DNA from: Spirulina subsalsa PCC 9445
Lineage (GTDB): Bacteria; Cyanobacteriota; Cyanobacteriia; Cyanobacteriales; Spirulinaceae
Length of the DNA stretch: 64,000 nucleotides
Direction: 5' to 3'
NCBI RefSeq assembly: GCF_000314005.1
Contig: NZ_JH980292.1
Span: 62,001-126,000 of the forward strand
Shown: piece by piece, positions 26,930-36,075 of the stretch
How positions within the stretch are numbered: position 1 is the first letter of the stretch
Layout of the letters: each line of letters starts with the position of its first letter
Translations under genes and position numbers: made by a program
The notes under the pieces: model-generated
What the model saw: the letters and a program-made list of their open reading frames with translations, nothing else
Told to the model about the DNA's origin: nothing
The model's database searches: none

Positions 26930-27080
26930 AACACCCCGTCGTAGGTTGGGTCAATCATAGGTTCGGCAGAGGAAGCGCAACCCAACAAACACCCCAAAAA
27001 ACAGAATCCCCAGAAACCCGGTTTCGGGTTTTTCTTCCCACAAAATGGGAAGAGTGAGCGAGAAACCGGGTTTCTTTGGG
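26930..27080. repeat. Two cyanobacterial palindromic repeats
   Basis: The first part pairs AACCCAACAAACACCCCGTC with GTAGGTTGGGT and is followed by a second AACCCAACAAACACCCC copy. The second part is CAGAAACCCGGTTTC (about 27010-27024) and GAGAAACCGGGTTTC (about 27059-27073), arms of a long stem whose loop contains CTTCCCACAAAATGGGAAG. A related pair occurs near 50.25 kb. They may also terminate the flanking genes. Confidence 0.75.
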
Positions 27081-27108
27081 TGAATGATCAACGAGGGGTT
27101 AGAATGCC

Positions 27109-29142
27109 CTAAGTTGCACTATTTTGGGCGAGGACATTTTCTGCCAATCGGTCGGGAACCTCTTGCAGGTGGTCATACTCCCAATGGAAGAAACCAACGC
27201 CGAGAGTGAGCGATCGCAACTCAATAATAAAGTTCTGCATTTCCGCTTGAGGCAAGTGGGCTGTCACCTGATCCCAATTCTGCCAACCCTCTAAGCTTTC
27301 ATAACCCAGAATTTGGCCCCGTCGTCCCGTGACTAACTGTAACCCTTTAGAGGTGAACTCATTGGGAACCAAGACTTTCACCAACAGGATGGGTTCCAAC
27401 AACACCGGGTTACACTTGGGCATTCCTTCCGTCATGGCTACCCGTGCCGCTTGTTTAAAAGCCTGTTCTGAACTGTCTACGGTGTGATAAGACCCATCAC
27501 TTAAGTTCACCAACACATCCACCACCGGGAAACCCAGAGGTCCTTGCACCAAATACTCCCGCACCCCGGTTTCCACACCCGGAATGTATTGTTTGGGCAC
27601 CACACCGCCCACGATGGTATCGGTAAACTTGAACCCTTCCCCACGACTGAGGGGGCTAATTTCTAAATGCACATCCCCAAAGGCACCATGACCACCGCTT
27701 TGGTGTTTATAGCGTCCGTGAGACTTAAAGCTGCCCCGGATGGTTTCTTTATAGGGAATGCGGGGTAAATGGGTTGTCATGGGCAAGTTATACTTGCGAC
27801 GCAGACGGTCAAGAGACACTTTAATATGAATCTCCCCTTGGCCCCAGAGGATGATTTCCCGGGTGTCGCCGTGTTGTTCCCAATGGAGGGCGGGATCTTC
27901 TTCTAACAATTTACCCAAGGCAGAACTGAGTTTCACTTCATCTTTGCGATGTTCTGGGGTAATGGCCAAAGCATACACGGGTTCGAGTTTATCGGCTTTG
28001 GGCAGGGGTTTTAGTTTGTTAAGATCCCCACTGGTTAGGGTATCTCCGGTTAAGACGCCTTCCATCCGACTCAAGGCGACAATTTGCCCTGTGTAAGCTT
28101 GGGTGACGGATTCTTGTTGTTGTCCCATCAGGCGATAAATCCCGCCGACGCGCACGCCATTTAAGGACATTCCATCATTCAGTTCTCCTTGCCATACCCG
28201 CACGAGGGAGAGTTTGCCGCCTTGGGGGGTGTAGTAGGTTTTTAACACTTGGGCAATTACATCACCGGGGGCTTCAGGCTTCAGGCCGCGACGTTCTGCG
28301 GTGACACCGGGATGGGGGGCTTCTTCTACTAAGGCATCGAGGAGGGGGCGCACGCCATAATCTTGTTCTGCAATGCCCAAGAAAACGGGAACCACCAAAT
28401 CCGCGCTTAAATCTTGTTTGAGGTCTTTGAGAATTTCTTCTTTGGGTGGATTAATTTCTTCTAGGAGTTCTTCGAGTAAATGATCATCAAAGTCGGCTAA
28501 GACTTCTAACATTTCGTCCCGGGCGGCTTTTTCGTCGTCTTTGAGATGGTCGGGGAAGGGAATGGGATCTGCGGGACTGCCTGCATGGTACTGATAGGCC
28601 TGTTCGGTGACTAAATCAATATAGCCCACTAATTCGGTGTCTTGGCGAATGGGATATTGTTGGGGAACGAGGGGACGACTGGAAACGGCTTTGAGGGCGT
28701 GGAGAATCTCCATAAAGCTGTCTTTGCAACGATCTAGTTTGTTGACAAAGACAAGATGGGGAATTTCCCAATCATCTAACATTTTGAATAGGGGGGCGAG
28801 GGTGAGGACTTTGGCTATATCGGCCTCACAGACTACAATGGCGGCCCCGGCACCGACGAGGGCGTTGTAGGTTTCTTGGGCGAATTCTACGGAGCCCGGA
28901 CAATCCAGAAAAGTAAAGGAGATGTCTTGATAGGTACTACTGGCAACGGACACTTCTACAGTCATGGCGCGATCGCGGGCTTCTGGACTGCCATCCCCAA
29001 CGGTGTTCCCGTCTTTGATGGTGCCTTTGCGCGTGATCGCGCCGGATACTGACAGCAGGCTTTCGAGTAGGGTAGTTTTACCGCTAGAGTAAGGCCCCAC
29101 AAGGGCGACATTACGGCTGCGGTCTAGGATGTTTTGATTCAT
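27109..29142 (-). CDS. Elongation factor G-like translational GTPase
   Basis: The 677-residue product has the five-domain layout of EF-G. The GTPase domain carries G1 GPYSSGKT (residues 16-23), G3 DCPG and G4 NKLD. Domains II-V follow, with HLPRIPYKETIRGS and a C-terminal EF-G domain IV/V (GVVPKQYIPGVETGVREYL). Switch I reads EARDRAMTVEVSVA instead of the ERERGITI of true EF-G, and the P-loop has PYSSGKT rather than HIDAGKT, so it belongs to the EF-G-like paralogue group. It may act in a special step such as ribosome release or stress translation. It is monocistronic. Confidence 0.85.
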   Translation of the reverse strand: MNQNILDRSRNVALVGPYSSGKTTLLESLLSVSGAITRKGTIKDGNTVGDGSPEARDRAMTVEVSVASSTYQDISFTFLDCPGSVEFAQETYNALVGAGAAIVVCEADIAKVLTLAPLFKMLDDWEIPHLVFVNKLDRCKDSFMEILHALKAVSSRPLVPQQYPIRQDTELVGYIDLVTEQAYQYHAGSPADPIPFPDHLKDDEKAARDEMLEVLADFDDHLLEELLEEINPPKEEILKDLKQDLSADLVVPVFLGIAEQDYGVRPLLDALVEEAPHPGVTAERRGLKPEAPGDVIAQVLKTYYTPQGGKLSLVRVWQGELNDGMSLNGVRVGGIYRLMGQQQESVTQAYTGQIVALSRMEGVLTGDTLTSGDLNKLKPLPKADKLEPVYALAITPEHRKDEVKLSSALGKLLEEDPALHWEQHGDTREIILWGQGEIHIKVSLDRLRRKYNLPMTTHLPRIPYKETIRGSFKSHGRYKHQSGGHGAFGDVHLEISPLSRGEGFKFTDTIVGGVVPKQYIPGVETGVREYLVQGPLGFPVVDVLVNLSDGSYHTVDSSEQAFKQAARVAMTEGMPKCNPVLLEPILLVKVLVPNEFTSKGLQLVTGRRGQILGYESLEGWQNWDQVTAHLPQAEMQNFIIELRSLTLGVGFFHWEYDHLQEVPDRLAENVLAQNSAT

Positions 29143-29426
29143 ATAATTACCCCCAAGCTTATGTTTTGGATTCAGGAGTCCATCAGAGCAGGAGGGCGGT
29201 TAATTGGCGGCTCGTTGTCTGATGACTCACAACAAACTCGTGTTTTTCTATACTCCCTGAGCCTATCGCGATTTCTGATGACTTGGCGAAAAACTGCAAT
29301 TTCTTTTAAGGTCAACTACCCCAAAATTTAAGTAAAATTGAATAATTTAAATTAGTTATAATTTTTATGAAAAAACGTAACAAGTTAAGGTGTAATGATT
29401 GCCGAAAGCAACGAAGTTTATACAAA

Positions 29427-30290
29427 ATGCAACACTTGTTCTTGAGTATTTTGACTCTAGCTACTGTGGGGCTTGTGTCGGGGGAGAGTCTCGCCCAGAG
29501 TTTACCGATTATGACTCCCACAACACCGAGGGCGCGGGAGTATTTCGAGCGGGGGGTGGGGTATATTCAACAGGGACGATTAGAGGAGGCGATCGCACAA
29601 TTCCAACAGGCCACCCAATTAGATCCCCAAATGGCCGCCGCCCAGTACAATCTGGGGTTAGCCCTGCGGCAACAGGGGCAGCTAGAAGTGGCGATTCAAG
29701 CCTTTTCTCGCACCATTCAAGCGGATCCCAATTTTGCCCTAGCTTACAGTAATTTAGGGGCGGCATTGTACGAGGCGAATCGTTTAGGCGCGGCGGAGGG
29801 CTATCTGCGCCAAGCGTTAGGCTTAGATCCTCGTCTGGGGCCGGCTCATTACAATCTGGGGTTAGTGTTATTACAGGCGGGAAATCTTCGGGATGCGATC
29901 GCCCATTTCCAACAAGCCACCACCCTCAGCCCCAATGCCCCGGAACCTCACTATTATCTGGGGGAAATTTATCTCCAACAAGGTCAACTCGAACGCGCCC
30001 AAGCCGCCTTTCAACAAGCCATCCGCCTCAGCCCCCGTTATCCCGAAGCCCACTATAATCTAGGGATTCTCCTCTACCAACAGGGCAACCTCAACGCCGC
30101 CCTAGATGCCTTTCGTCAGTCCTCCCAAGCCAATCCTAACTACGCGAATGCCTACTACGGGGCTGGCCTTGTTTTCCTCCGTCAAGGCCGCCTCAACGAG
30201 GCCAGAGGGGTCTTAGAACACGCTCTGAGCCTATACTCCCAACAGGGGAATTGGGAGTGGGTGGAAAGAACCCGCCATTTATTGAGGTGA
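29427..30290 (+). CDS. Exported TPR-repeat protein
   Basis: About seven TPR motifs of 34 residues (for example AAAQYNLGLALRQQGQLEVA, AHYNLGLVLLQAGNLRDA) follow a signal peptide, MQHLFLSILTLATVGLVSG. The longer frame begins with the ATG at 29367, but a TATAAT hexamer ends only four bases before it (29357-29362). If that is the -10 box, the upstream ATG would lie at or before the transcript start, so I prefer the ATG at 29427. The product probably serves as a periplasmic scaffold. No partner gene is adjacent. Confidence 0.8.
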   Translation: MQHLFLSILTLATVGLVSGESLAQSLPIMTPTTPRAREYFERGVGYIQQGRLEEAIAQFQQATQLDPQMAAAQYNLGLALRQQGQLEVAIQAFSRTIQADPNFALAYSNLGAALYEANRLGAAEGYLRQALGLDPRLGPAHYNLGLVLLQAGNLRDAIAHFQQATTLSPNAPEPHYYLGEIYLQQGQLERAQAAFQQAIRLSPRYPEAHYNLGILLYQQGNLNAALDAFRQSSQANPNYANAYYGAGLVFLRQGRLNEARGVLEHALSLYSQQGNWEWVERTRHLLR

Positions 30291-30315
30291 TCTCGTGGAC
30301 TCAGAAGAGTTCCGG

Positions 30316-31197
30316 CTAATGTGAGACAATTTCATGAAGAAGGTTGTTTTTTCCACTGGTTTTCACTTTATACATTAACTGATCAACATAGTCTAAGACC
30401 TCATCACAAGACGAAGGAAAATTTTCAAAGGTTGCTGCTCCGATACTGACTGTAATATTGTGATGATCTGGGGTGGTAATCTCGGTTAAGTAATCTTGAA
30501 TTCGTTTTAAAAAACTGGGGGCTTGTTGAGCGTTTAAATGGGGTAAGAGCAAGACAAATTCATCGCCCCCTAAACGACCGATAATATCTTGAGAGCGAAT
30601 ATGATACTGAATAGTATGAGCAAATTTTTGTAAAATCCTGTCTCCAATTTGATGACCAAACCGATCATTAATTTGTTTAAAATTATCCAAGTCAATATAG
30701 GCAATGGTAAAGGAAACGCAATTTTGGGGATTGACAGTGAGTTGAGCCTGCAAGAGTTCCAAAAAGTAGTAACGATTAACTGTTTTGGTTAAAGTGTCAA
30801 AACGGGCTAGGGTTTTTTCTAGACTATAAGCCCGCTTAAAAGCCGTGAGTAAATAAACAATAATAGCAAACTGAATAGAACGGACAGTCATATTCCAAAG
30901 ATGAATACTGAGGTGTTTTCCTAAGTCAAGTTTGAGATCAGATGCCAACCAAACAGTCGCACTAATCACTCCAAAGAGGATTCCCCATTCACCCCGCATA
31001 AACCAAGTTACAATAGCAACTGGAACTAGATAAAAGAGAAAAAAAGACATATCGACTGGCAAACAGTAATGAAACCAGCCCAGTCCAATGAGCCAAAGGG
31101 AACATAGCAGAAGTAAGGAATGGTCAGAGCATTGTTCGAGGTAGCGATAAGCTTTTTTAACAATGTAGTGAAATATCAAGGGAGGTTCAGGAGTCAT
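30316..31197 (-). CDS. Membrane diguanylate cyclase (GGDEF)
   Basis: The 293-residue protein has an N-terminal membrane region (about four helices, including LLLLCSLWLIGLGWFHYCL and SFFLFYLVPVAIVTWF) and a GGDEF domain with an intact RLGGDEFVLLLP active site. ITVSIGAATF, near the end, is the usual conserved strand. It would make cyclic di-GMP from GTP. No RxxD inhibitory site is evident before the GGDEF motif. The gene stands alone, with a perfect 11-bp palindrome about 90 bases upstream of its start. Cyclic di-GMP output would fit the motility and secretion genes in this window. Confidence 0.88.
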   Translation of the reverse strand: MTPEPPLIFHYIVKKAYRYLEQCSDHSLLLLCSLWLIGLGWFHYCLPVDMSFFLFYLVPVAIVTWFMRGEWGILFGVISATVWLASDLKLDLGKHLSIHLWNMTVRSIQFAIIVYLLTAFKRAYSLEKTLARFDTLTKTVNRYYFLELLQAQLTVNPQNCVSFTIAYIDLDNFKQINDRFGHQIGDRILQKFAHTIQYHIRSQDIIGRLGGDEFVLLLPHLNAQQAPSFLKRIQDYLTEITTPDHHNITVSIGAATFENFPSSCDEVLDYVDQLMYKVKTSGKNNLLHEIVSH

Positions 31198-31554
31198 GGA
31201 TTTTAGTGCTTTGTCAAAAGAACAAAAAGCACAAGACTTAAGCCTGTTTTGTTCTACAGTTATGGATTTTTAACAGCAAATATCCCGGTCAAATTTTGAC
31301 CGGGACAAGCCAAGTATAGTTAGGGTTGGCTAAAAAGGAAGAAAGCTAGGCAGACGGCGCATTCCTGCCCAAGCCTGTCAGCTATGGGTAGACCATTCCC
31401 GCGCCATATTTTGGGAAAAAAAGAGTGAGATGAATTGCCCCAACTTGCTTGGCTGAAGTTGGGGCTTCCAACAACAACTAACTCAAGGGGGGTCAGGCAT
31501 TCATCCCTAACCGACAGAGGATAAGGGAATTCTGCCCGACATTAGATTCACTAA
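31198..31554. other. 357-base gap with two strong hairpins
   Basis: TCCCGGTCAAATTTTGACCG continues as a perfect 11-bp inverted repeat at 31283-31305, upstream of the diguanylate cyclase gene. A second hairpin, GCCCCAACTT / AAGTTGGGGC, is at 31437-31465. Neither has a clear T-run, so each may be an operator, an RNA end or a weak terminator of the lipoprotein gene. No reading frame is convincing here. Confidence 0.5.
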
Positions 31555-31692
31555 CTATTCAGCCGGGGATTCGGTAGGAGCGGGTTCACCTTCGGGAGCG
31601 GGTGCTTCTTCTTCACCACCACCACCACAAGCGGTGAGGGCTAAAGAGGAGGCGATTAAAAGGGTACTGAAGAGTAATAAAAACCGTTTCAT
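31555..31692 (-). CDS. Small lipoprotein
   Basis: The product is 45 residues from the ATG at 31692: a basic start MKRF, a hydrophobic stretch, and a lipobox LTAC followed by GGGG. After cleavage the mature peptide would be about 26 residues, mostly Gly, Glu, Pro and Ala, carrying the lipid on Cys. An upstream in-frame ATG at 31749 exists, but the signal sequence fits the internal ATG. There is no recognisable function; it resembles short anonymous cyanobacterial lipoproteins. Confidence 0.65.
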   Translation of the reverse strand: MKRFLLLFSTLLIASSLALTACGGGGEEEAPAPEGEPAPTESPAE

Positions 31693-31807
31693 GGGGATTT
31701 TCTCCTGAATGTAAAAAGAAATCAATGCGAGTGCTGGAGTTTTAATCAAGGAAATTCATCCTGATTCTAGCACGGGTTTTTAAGAGCAGTATGAACCTGA
31801 CCGAGAC

Positions 31808-33208
31808 TTAAACAGAGGCAACGGGGGCGGCAATCACTCCCCGCCGTTCAAGGGTGGCGGCGACTCGTAAAATGAGGGATTCGTTATAGGGGGCGGCGAT
31901 GAGTTGAACGCCGAGGGGGAGTTGATTAGGGCGTTGGATGGGGATAGAGAGGGCGGGTAAACCGACGAAGGAGAAGGGTTGAGTAAAGCGACCGAGATTG
32001 GGGCGCACGAGGGTTTCTTTTCCTGCGATGGTGACGGTTTTTTGGCCAATGGGTGGGGCTATACAGGGGGTGGTGGGGGCAAGGATAATATCGAGGTGGC
32101 GGAAGGTTTCGCGCATTTGATCCCGATACCAACGACGGAAGCGTTGGGATTGGATATACCAAGGGGAGGGGAGGAGAGCTCCGGCGAAAAACCGATCTCG
32201 GGTGGCGGGATCAAAGTCTTGGGGGCGCGATCGCAAATGGGGTAAATGACGGTTGGCACTTTCGGCGGCTGTGATCAGAAAAGCGGCGGCTTGGGCGCGG
32301 TGAGATTCAGGTAGACTAATCTGTTGGGTCACGTCTAGGGCTTGGGCGACTTCTTGCACTACGGCGAGGGCTTCGGGATCTGCTCCGGTTTGAAAATAAT
32401 CTCGGGCGATCGCCATTCTTAAGCCCCGACAGCCTAAATTAATCTGAGACATTAGGGGTTCGGGGGGATGACGGGTACAGACGGGATCCAGTTCATCTTC
32501 CCCCTGTAAAAAGTCAAAACTGCTGGCAATATCCCGCACGGAACGCGCAAAAATTCCCACGTGATCCAAACTACTCGATAGTAACTGCACCCCCGCTCTG
32601 GAGAGTCTCCCATAGGTCGGTTTAAAGCCATAAATTCCACAGAAGGCGGCGGGAATCCTCACGGAACCATTGGTATCTGAACCCAAGGCGAGGGGGAGTA
32701 AACCCGCCGCTACAGCCGCCGCCGCCCCACCGGAAGATCCCCCGGCAATGCGGGTTAAGTCGTGGGGGTTGCGGGTGGTGCCGTAGTGGTGGTTTTCTGT
32801 GACAAAACCGTAGGCGTATTCATCCATATTGAGGGATCCCACTAACACCGCCCCGGCTTGTTTTAAGCGGGTGATGGCGGTGGCATCAGTGGTGGCTGGG
32901 GGGTGGATAGCGTTAATTTTTGATCCGGCGAGGGTGGTTTCTCCGGCAATATCAAAGAGACTTTTCACGCCAAAGGGAACCCCAGTAAGAAAGCCAATAT
33001 TTTTAATTTGATGGGCGATCGCCCGATCAATCTCCTGAGCATCGGCAATAGCTTGTTTTGTCAGAACTTGGGTAAAACAATTCAGTCGTTCATTGTGGCA
33101 CTCAATGCGTTTCAGGGTTTGGCGCACCACCGTTTCCGCCGTCACGGTTTCCGTGCGGATAGCGTGAGCAATGGCGATCGCATCAGCCGTTTCTACAGTC
33201 CAACTCAT
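31808..33208 (-). CDS. atzE: AtzE-family amidohydrolase (amidase signature)
   Basis: The 466-residue product is an amidase-signature enzyme. The Lys is in GVPFGVKSLFD, the cis-Ser in AGGSSGGAAAAVAAGL, and the nucleophile region is GSDTNGSVRIPAAFCG, giving the Ser-cisSer-Lys triad. The N-terminus (MSWTVETADAIAIA) and NMDEYAYGF place it in the AtzE family rather than with GatA. In Pseudomonas AtzE with AtzG hydrolyses 1-carboxybiuret in the cyanurate pathway. Here it is encoded directly after a DUF4089 AtzG-like gene with a 4-base overlap, so the two probably form a complex. The true substrate in cyanobacteria is unknown; no atzD or atzF is visible. Confidence 0.85.
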   Translation of the reverse strand: MSWTVETADAIAIAHAIRTETVTAETVVRQTLKRIECHNERLNCFTQVLTKQAIADAQEIDRAIAHQIKNIGFLTGVPFGVKSLFDIAGETTLAGSKINAIHPPATTDATAITRLKQAGAVLVGSLNMDEYAYGFVTENHHYGTTRNPHDLTRIAGGSSGGAAAAVAAGLLPLALGSDTNGSVRIPAAFCGIYGFKPTYGRLSRAGVQLLSSSLDHVGIFARSVRDIASSFDFLQGEDELDPVCTRHPPEPLMSQINLGCRGLRMAIARDYFQTGADPEALAVVQEVAQALDVTQQISLPESHRAQAAAFLITAAESANRHLPHLRSRPQDFDPATRDRFFAGALLPSPWYIQSQRFRRWYRDQMRETFRHLDIILAPTTPCIAPPIGQKTVTIAGKETLVRPNLGRFTQPFSFVGLPALSIPIQRPNQLPLGVQLIAAPYNESLILRVAATLERRGVIAAPVASV

Positions 33209-33399
33209 GGTTCAAAAACAGGCACAGACTCGATTTCTTCAGGTAAGGGAAACTCCATCACCAGAGGCGCAATTTCCCCCATTTGTTCCAAATTCTGGAT
33301 AATCCCGACCCAATATTCTGGCGCAATGGTTAAATTCATCAAGCCAGAAACCTGCTGGACGTATTCTCTGAGATTGCTCTGAGATTCCTTTTCTGTCAT
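33205..33399 (-). CDS. atzG: AtzG-like small subunit (DUF4089)
   Basis: This 64-residue protein has the DUF4089 pattern: one helix (EYVQQVSGLMNL), then PEYWVGIIQNLEQMGEIAPLV, ending EFPLPEE. Its stop overlaps the ATG of the AtzE-type gene by four bases (ATGA), a strong sign of translational coupling. In Pseudomonas the equivalent AtzG is a small stabilising subunit of AtzE. The call rests on similarity of pattern and on the neighbour; the protein is too short for motif proof. Confidence 0.78.
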   Translation of the reverse strand: MTEKESQSNLREYVQQVSGLMNLTIAPEYWVGIIQNLEQMGEIAPLVMEFPLPEEIESVPVFEP

Positions 33400-33883
33400 A
33401 ACCCAACTCCCTGAGATTTAACAAATTTGCTGGGAATTCCCCATCCCCTTGCGGGTGGCGTCGTTTACTCCCACTTTAACCGTCTTACCGCCAAGTTACA
33501 CTGTAGCGCGAGATTCTTGTTTGATCGAATGCTGCTTTCTAGCAACAGTCTTTCTACATGGAGACTGAACCTTAAATAGCGAGAAGTCGGCAATAGGTAG
33601 GGTCTGCTGTTCGCGAAGCGTTGCGTAGCAATATATCCCTCCAAGCACTTTTACTAGGGCTTTCAGCCGTTTATACCAAATTAAATAGACTTGAGGGCAA
33701 AAACCTGAATTTCCCCCGTTCCCTGTTCCCTTGACTTCTAACAGCGAGAAACTGCAAGGTTTTAGGGATCAATAATCAAAAGAGTGCAACTCAAGAACTC
33801 TTAGAAATTCCTGGATTGCTAGAGCGAGTTAGGCAAAATCAAGCAACCCCTAAGAACCAATACAAGAGTTGGCGTGTTTCTGC
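33400..33883. other. 484-base gap with IS end-like hairpin and a gene fragment
   Basis: Near 33433-33460 there is GAATTCCCCATCCCCTTGCG, a sequence like the 3' end hairpin of the tnpB element at 55.7 kb. Near 33612-33632 is a GTTCGCGAAGCGTTGCGTAG repeat. At about 33750-33897 the plus strand encodes ELLEIPGLLERVRQNQ followed by KSWR, which resembles the C-terminal part of small antitoxin-type proteins but has no start. The gap holds no intact gene. Confidence 0.4.
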
Positions 33884-35929
33884 TCACTCCTCTATAGACT
33901 CAGACTCTCCAGACTCTTCCATTGGGGGAGAGGGAAGCATTTCCGGCGTATCCCGGAACAGTTGAGGCCATAACGTCAAGACCCCAAACGTCGCCGCACC
34001 GATTAACAGCACCACGCCAATAATCCAGAGAAACCCCGCATTTCCCCCACGGGGAGGGGTAACTACTTCTTCTAACTCCTCCTCCCGATTTTGGGCTAAA
34101 TTCGCCTGCATTTCCTCAAAAAAGGACGGTAACTCATAATCCGGTCGTAAGGGTGGCTCTGTTTCCTCCTCCTCTTCCCTTGTCTTCTCCTTCACAGCCG
34201 GGGGACTTTGACCATTCGCCTCCACCGTAGGGGCTGAAATTGGGGCGGGAGTGGGTTCAGGGGGTTTTACCTCCACTTGCGGCACCGGAGGCGCTTCCGA
34301 GGGCGTACCCGTCAATTCTGCCAGATTCATTAACACGGGATACTGAGCCGAAACCCCACAGGCAGCAGCCACAATGGACGTATTATCATGGCCGTTTTTC
34401 TGATTCGCCAGTTGGATTAAAAAATCAACCGCCGCCTCAATGGTTAATTTCCCGCCCAAGACTTGAGGGGTAAACTCCGGCCAGGCTTGTTCGAGTAGAC
34501 CATTGTCGCTCAAGCCATCGGAACATAACAACAAAATGCCGTCTTCTTCGAGAATAAAACGCTGAATTGTGGGGCGGAGGCGTTCGGCTTCCCTTGTTCC
34601 CAAGGCCTGAGTTAAAGCCCCCGCATCGGGACGCTGGGCGGCAAGGTGGGATAAACTGCGGCCTAAGCGCACTTCCCGCGCAATTACATCATCATCTAAG
34701 GTGAGGGGTAAACAGTAGCGTTCTGTGAGCCAATAAGCCCGACTATCCCCCACGTGGGCGATATACCATTCATGACCATTCCCTACCACATCCCCCCCCA
34801 GATTGACCTGTTGGGGCAGTTGAACGGCCATCACCAAGGTAGTGGCCATCCGTCGGCGGGCTTCCCGTTTCTGCTCGTTATTGCGGGAACAGATTAAATT
34901 GTTGGCAATGCGAATCATGGCCGATAATTGGTCGGCCACGACATCGGGACTCATTACCTCGGGGTTTTCCTGTAATTCGGTTAGCAGGGCTTGGACTTGT
35001 AACTTGAGGGACTGGACGGCCAACTGACTGGCCACTTCTCCCCCTTCATGGCCGCCAATGCCATCACAGACGATTAAACAGTGATTGTTTAGACTCAAGG
35101 GGCCGGGGCTACCATTGCGAACTAATTCTAGGGCTGTGGGATAGTGGCTGTCTTCATTGTGGGCTTGTTGGGGGCCGCTATCGGTGGCACTGGCGACGGT
35201 AATCCGTAGGGGCTGGTGGGCGGCCTGTTCTAATAGCAGTTGATTGAGGTTTTGCCGCAGCACGGAGAGGGAGACTTTATCCTGTTGGAGTTGGGTGAGG
35301 AGGGTTTGCAGTGGGGGGACAATGGCGGATTTTGCCCGTTGGACTAAGGGGGTCAAGACTTCGGCTAATCGTTGTAAGGTGGCGACGGAAGGGGTGGTGG
35401 CGGTGGCAATGCCTCCAGCGCGAGGATGACGACTGAGTGGGGGGGTGTGGAAGAGTTCCCGCAAGCGGACACACCAGCCCTGAACGCGCAGGTTTTCGAG
35501 GTCTAGGAGGGAAGCCGCCATGCCTTGTTCAGTGAGAGGAGTCCAGAGGTCGAGGATTTGCCACAACCAATAGACTTGACGAATCACGGAGGCTTCTTGC
35601 CAAGCTTGTTCGAGGGAGGGGTATAGTTTGCCCTGGGCATCAACGGGGATCTGTTTTAGGAGTAGGACGGTTTCACCTTCTACAGAACAAGTCCCATAAA
35701 TTTCCGGGAGGTGGAGACGCTGGGGATAAAGGCGTAGGTAGGGCTGCCAACTGTCGGGTAAGAGATCGGGGATATAAGGCGATCGCTCTCCATAAATATC
35801 TTGCCACACTTGGAGATGTAGCACCTTATAGCGACCTTCTATCACATTGGGGGGCAAAATGCGCGCCGCTACTGAACCGACGGCCCAAAGATAGGTAGGA
35901 GTTGGAGTGGCGGGAAGAGAACGATTCAT
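33884..35929 (-). CDS. PP2C-type protein phosphatase with C-terminal membrane anchor
   Basis: I start at the ATG at 35929 (MNRSLPATPTPTYLW); a longer form from 35956 adds nine residues without support. About 230 residues of unknown function come first. The PPM phosphatase domain follows with SGPQQAHNEDS, CDGIGGHEGGEVAS, HVGDSRAYWL, and LLCSDGLSDN, the metal-binding acids of the family. Then comes a Pro/Glu-rich linker, one membrane helix (FLWIIGVVLLIGAATFGVLTL) and an acidic tail. It would dephosphorylate Ser/Thr proteins on the cytoplasmic face, countering Ser/Thr kinases encoded elsewhere. Confidence 0.86.
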   Translation of the reverse strand: MNRSLPATPTPTYLWAVGSVAARILPPNVIEGRYKVLHLQVWQDIYGERSPYIPDLLPDSWQPYLRLYPQRLHLPEIYGTCSVEGETVLLLKQIPVDAQGKLYPSLEQAWQEASVIRQVYWLWQILDLWTPLTEQGMAASLLDLENLRVQGWCVRLRELFHTPPLSRHPRAGGIATATTPSVATLQRLAEVLTPLVQRAKSAIVPPLQTLLTQLQQDKVSLSVLRQNLNQLLLEQAAHQPLRITVASATDSGPQQAHNEDSHYPTALELVRNGSPGPLSLNNHCLIVCDGIGGHEGGEVASQLAVQSLKLQVQALLTELQENPEVMSPDVVADQLSAMIRIANNLICSRNNEQKREARRRMATTLVMAVQLPQQVNLGGDVVGNGHEWYIAHVGDSRAYWLTERYCLPLTLDDDVIAREVRLGRSLSHLAAQRPDAGALTQALGTREAERLRPTIQRFILEEDGILLLCSDGLSDNGLLEQAWPEFTPQVLGGKLTIEAAVDFLIQLANQKNGHDNTSIVAAACGVSAQYPVLMNLAELTGTPSEAPPVPQVEVKPPEPTPAPISAPTVEANGQSPPAVKEKTREEEEETEPPLRPDYELPSFFEEMQANLAQNREEELEEVVTPPRGGNAGFLWIIGVVLLIGAATFGVLTLWPQLFRDTPEMLPSPPMEESGESESIEE

Positions 35930-36075
35930 AAGTAGCCGGGTGGGGACTTGCCCCACTCAGTATAATCGATCAACGCGGCTGTCTTAACCCTAAATATCAA
36001 GTAATGTCAACCCACCTCTGATTATCGTTCTGGGAGTGAGAAACTAGGATCAGAGTTAAAGAGGTTTTATACCTT

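Noticed and set aside
32079-32259. Out-of-frame minus-strand frames within the amidase gene
   Set aside because: They overlap the strong AtzE coding frame and show no motif.
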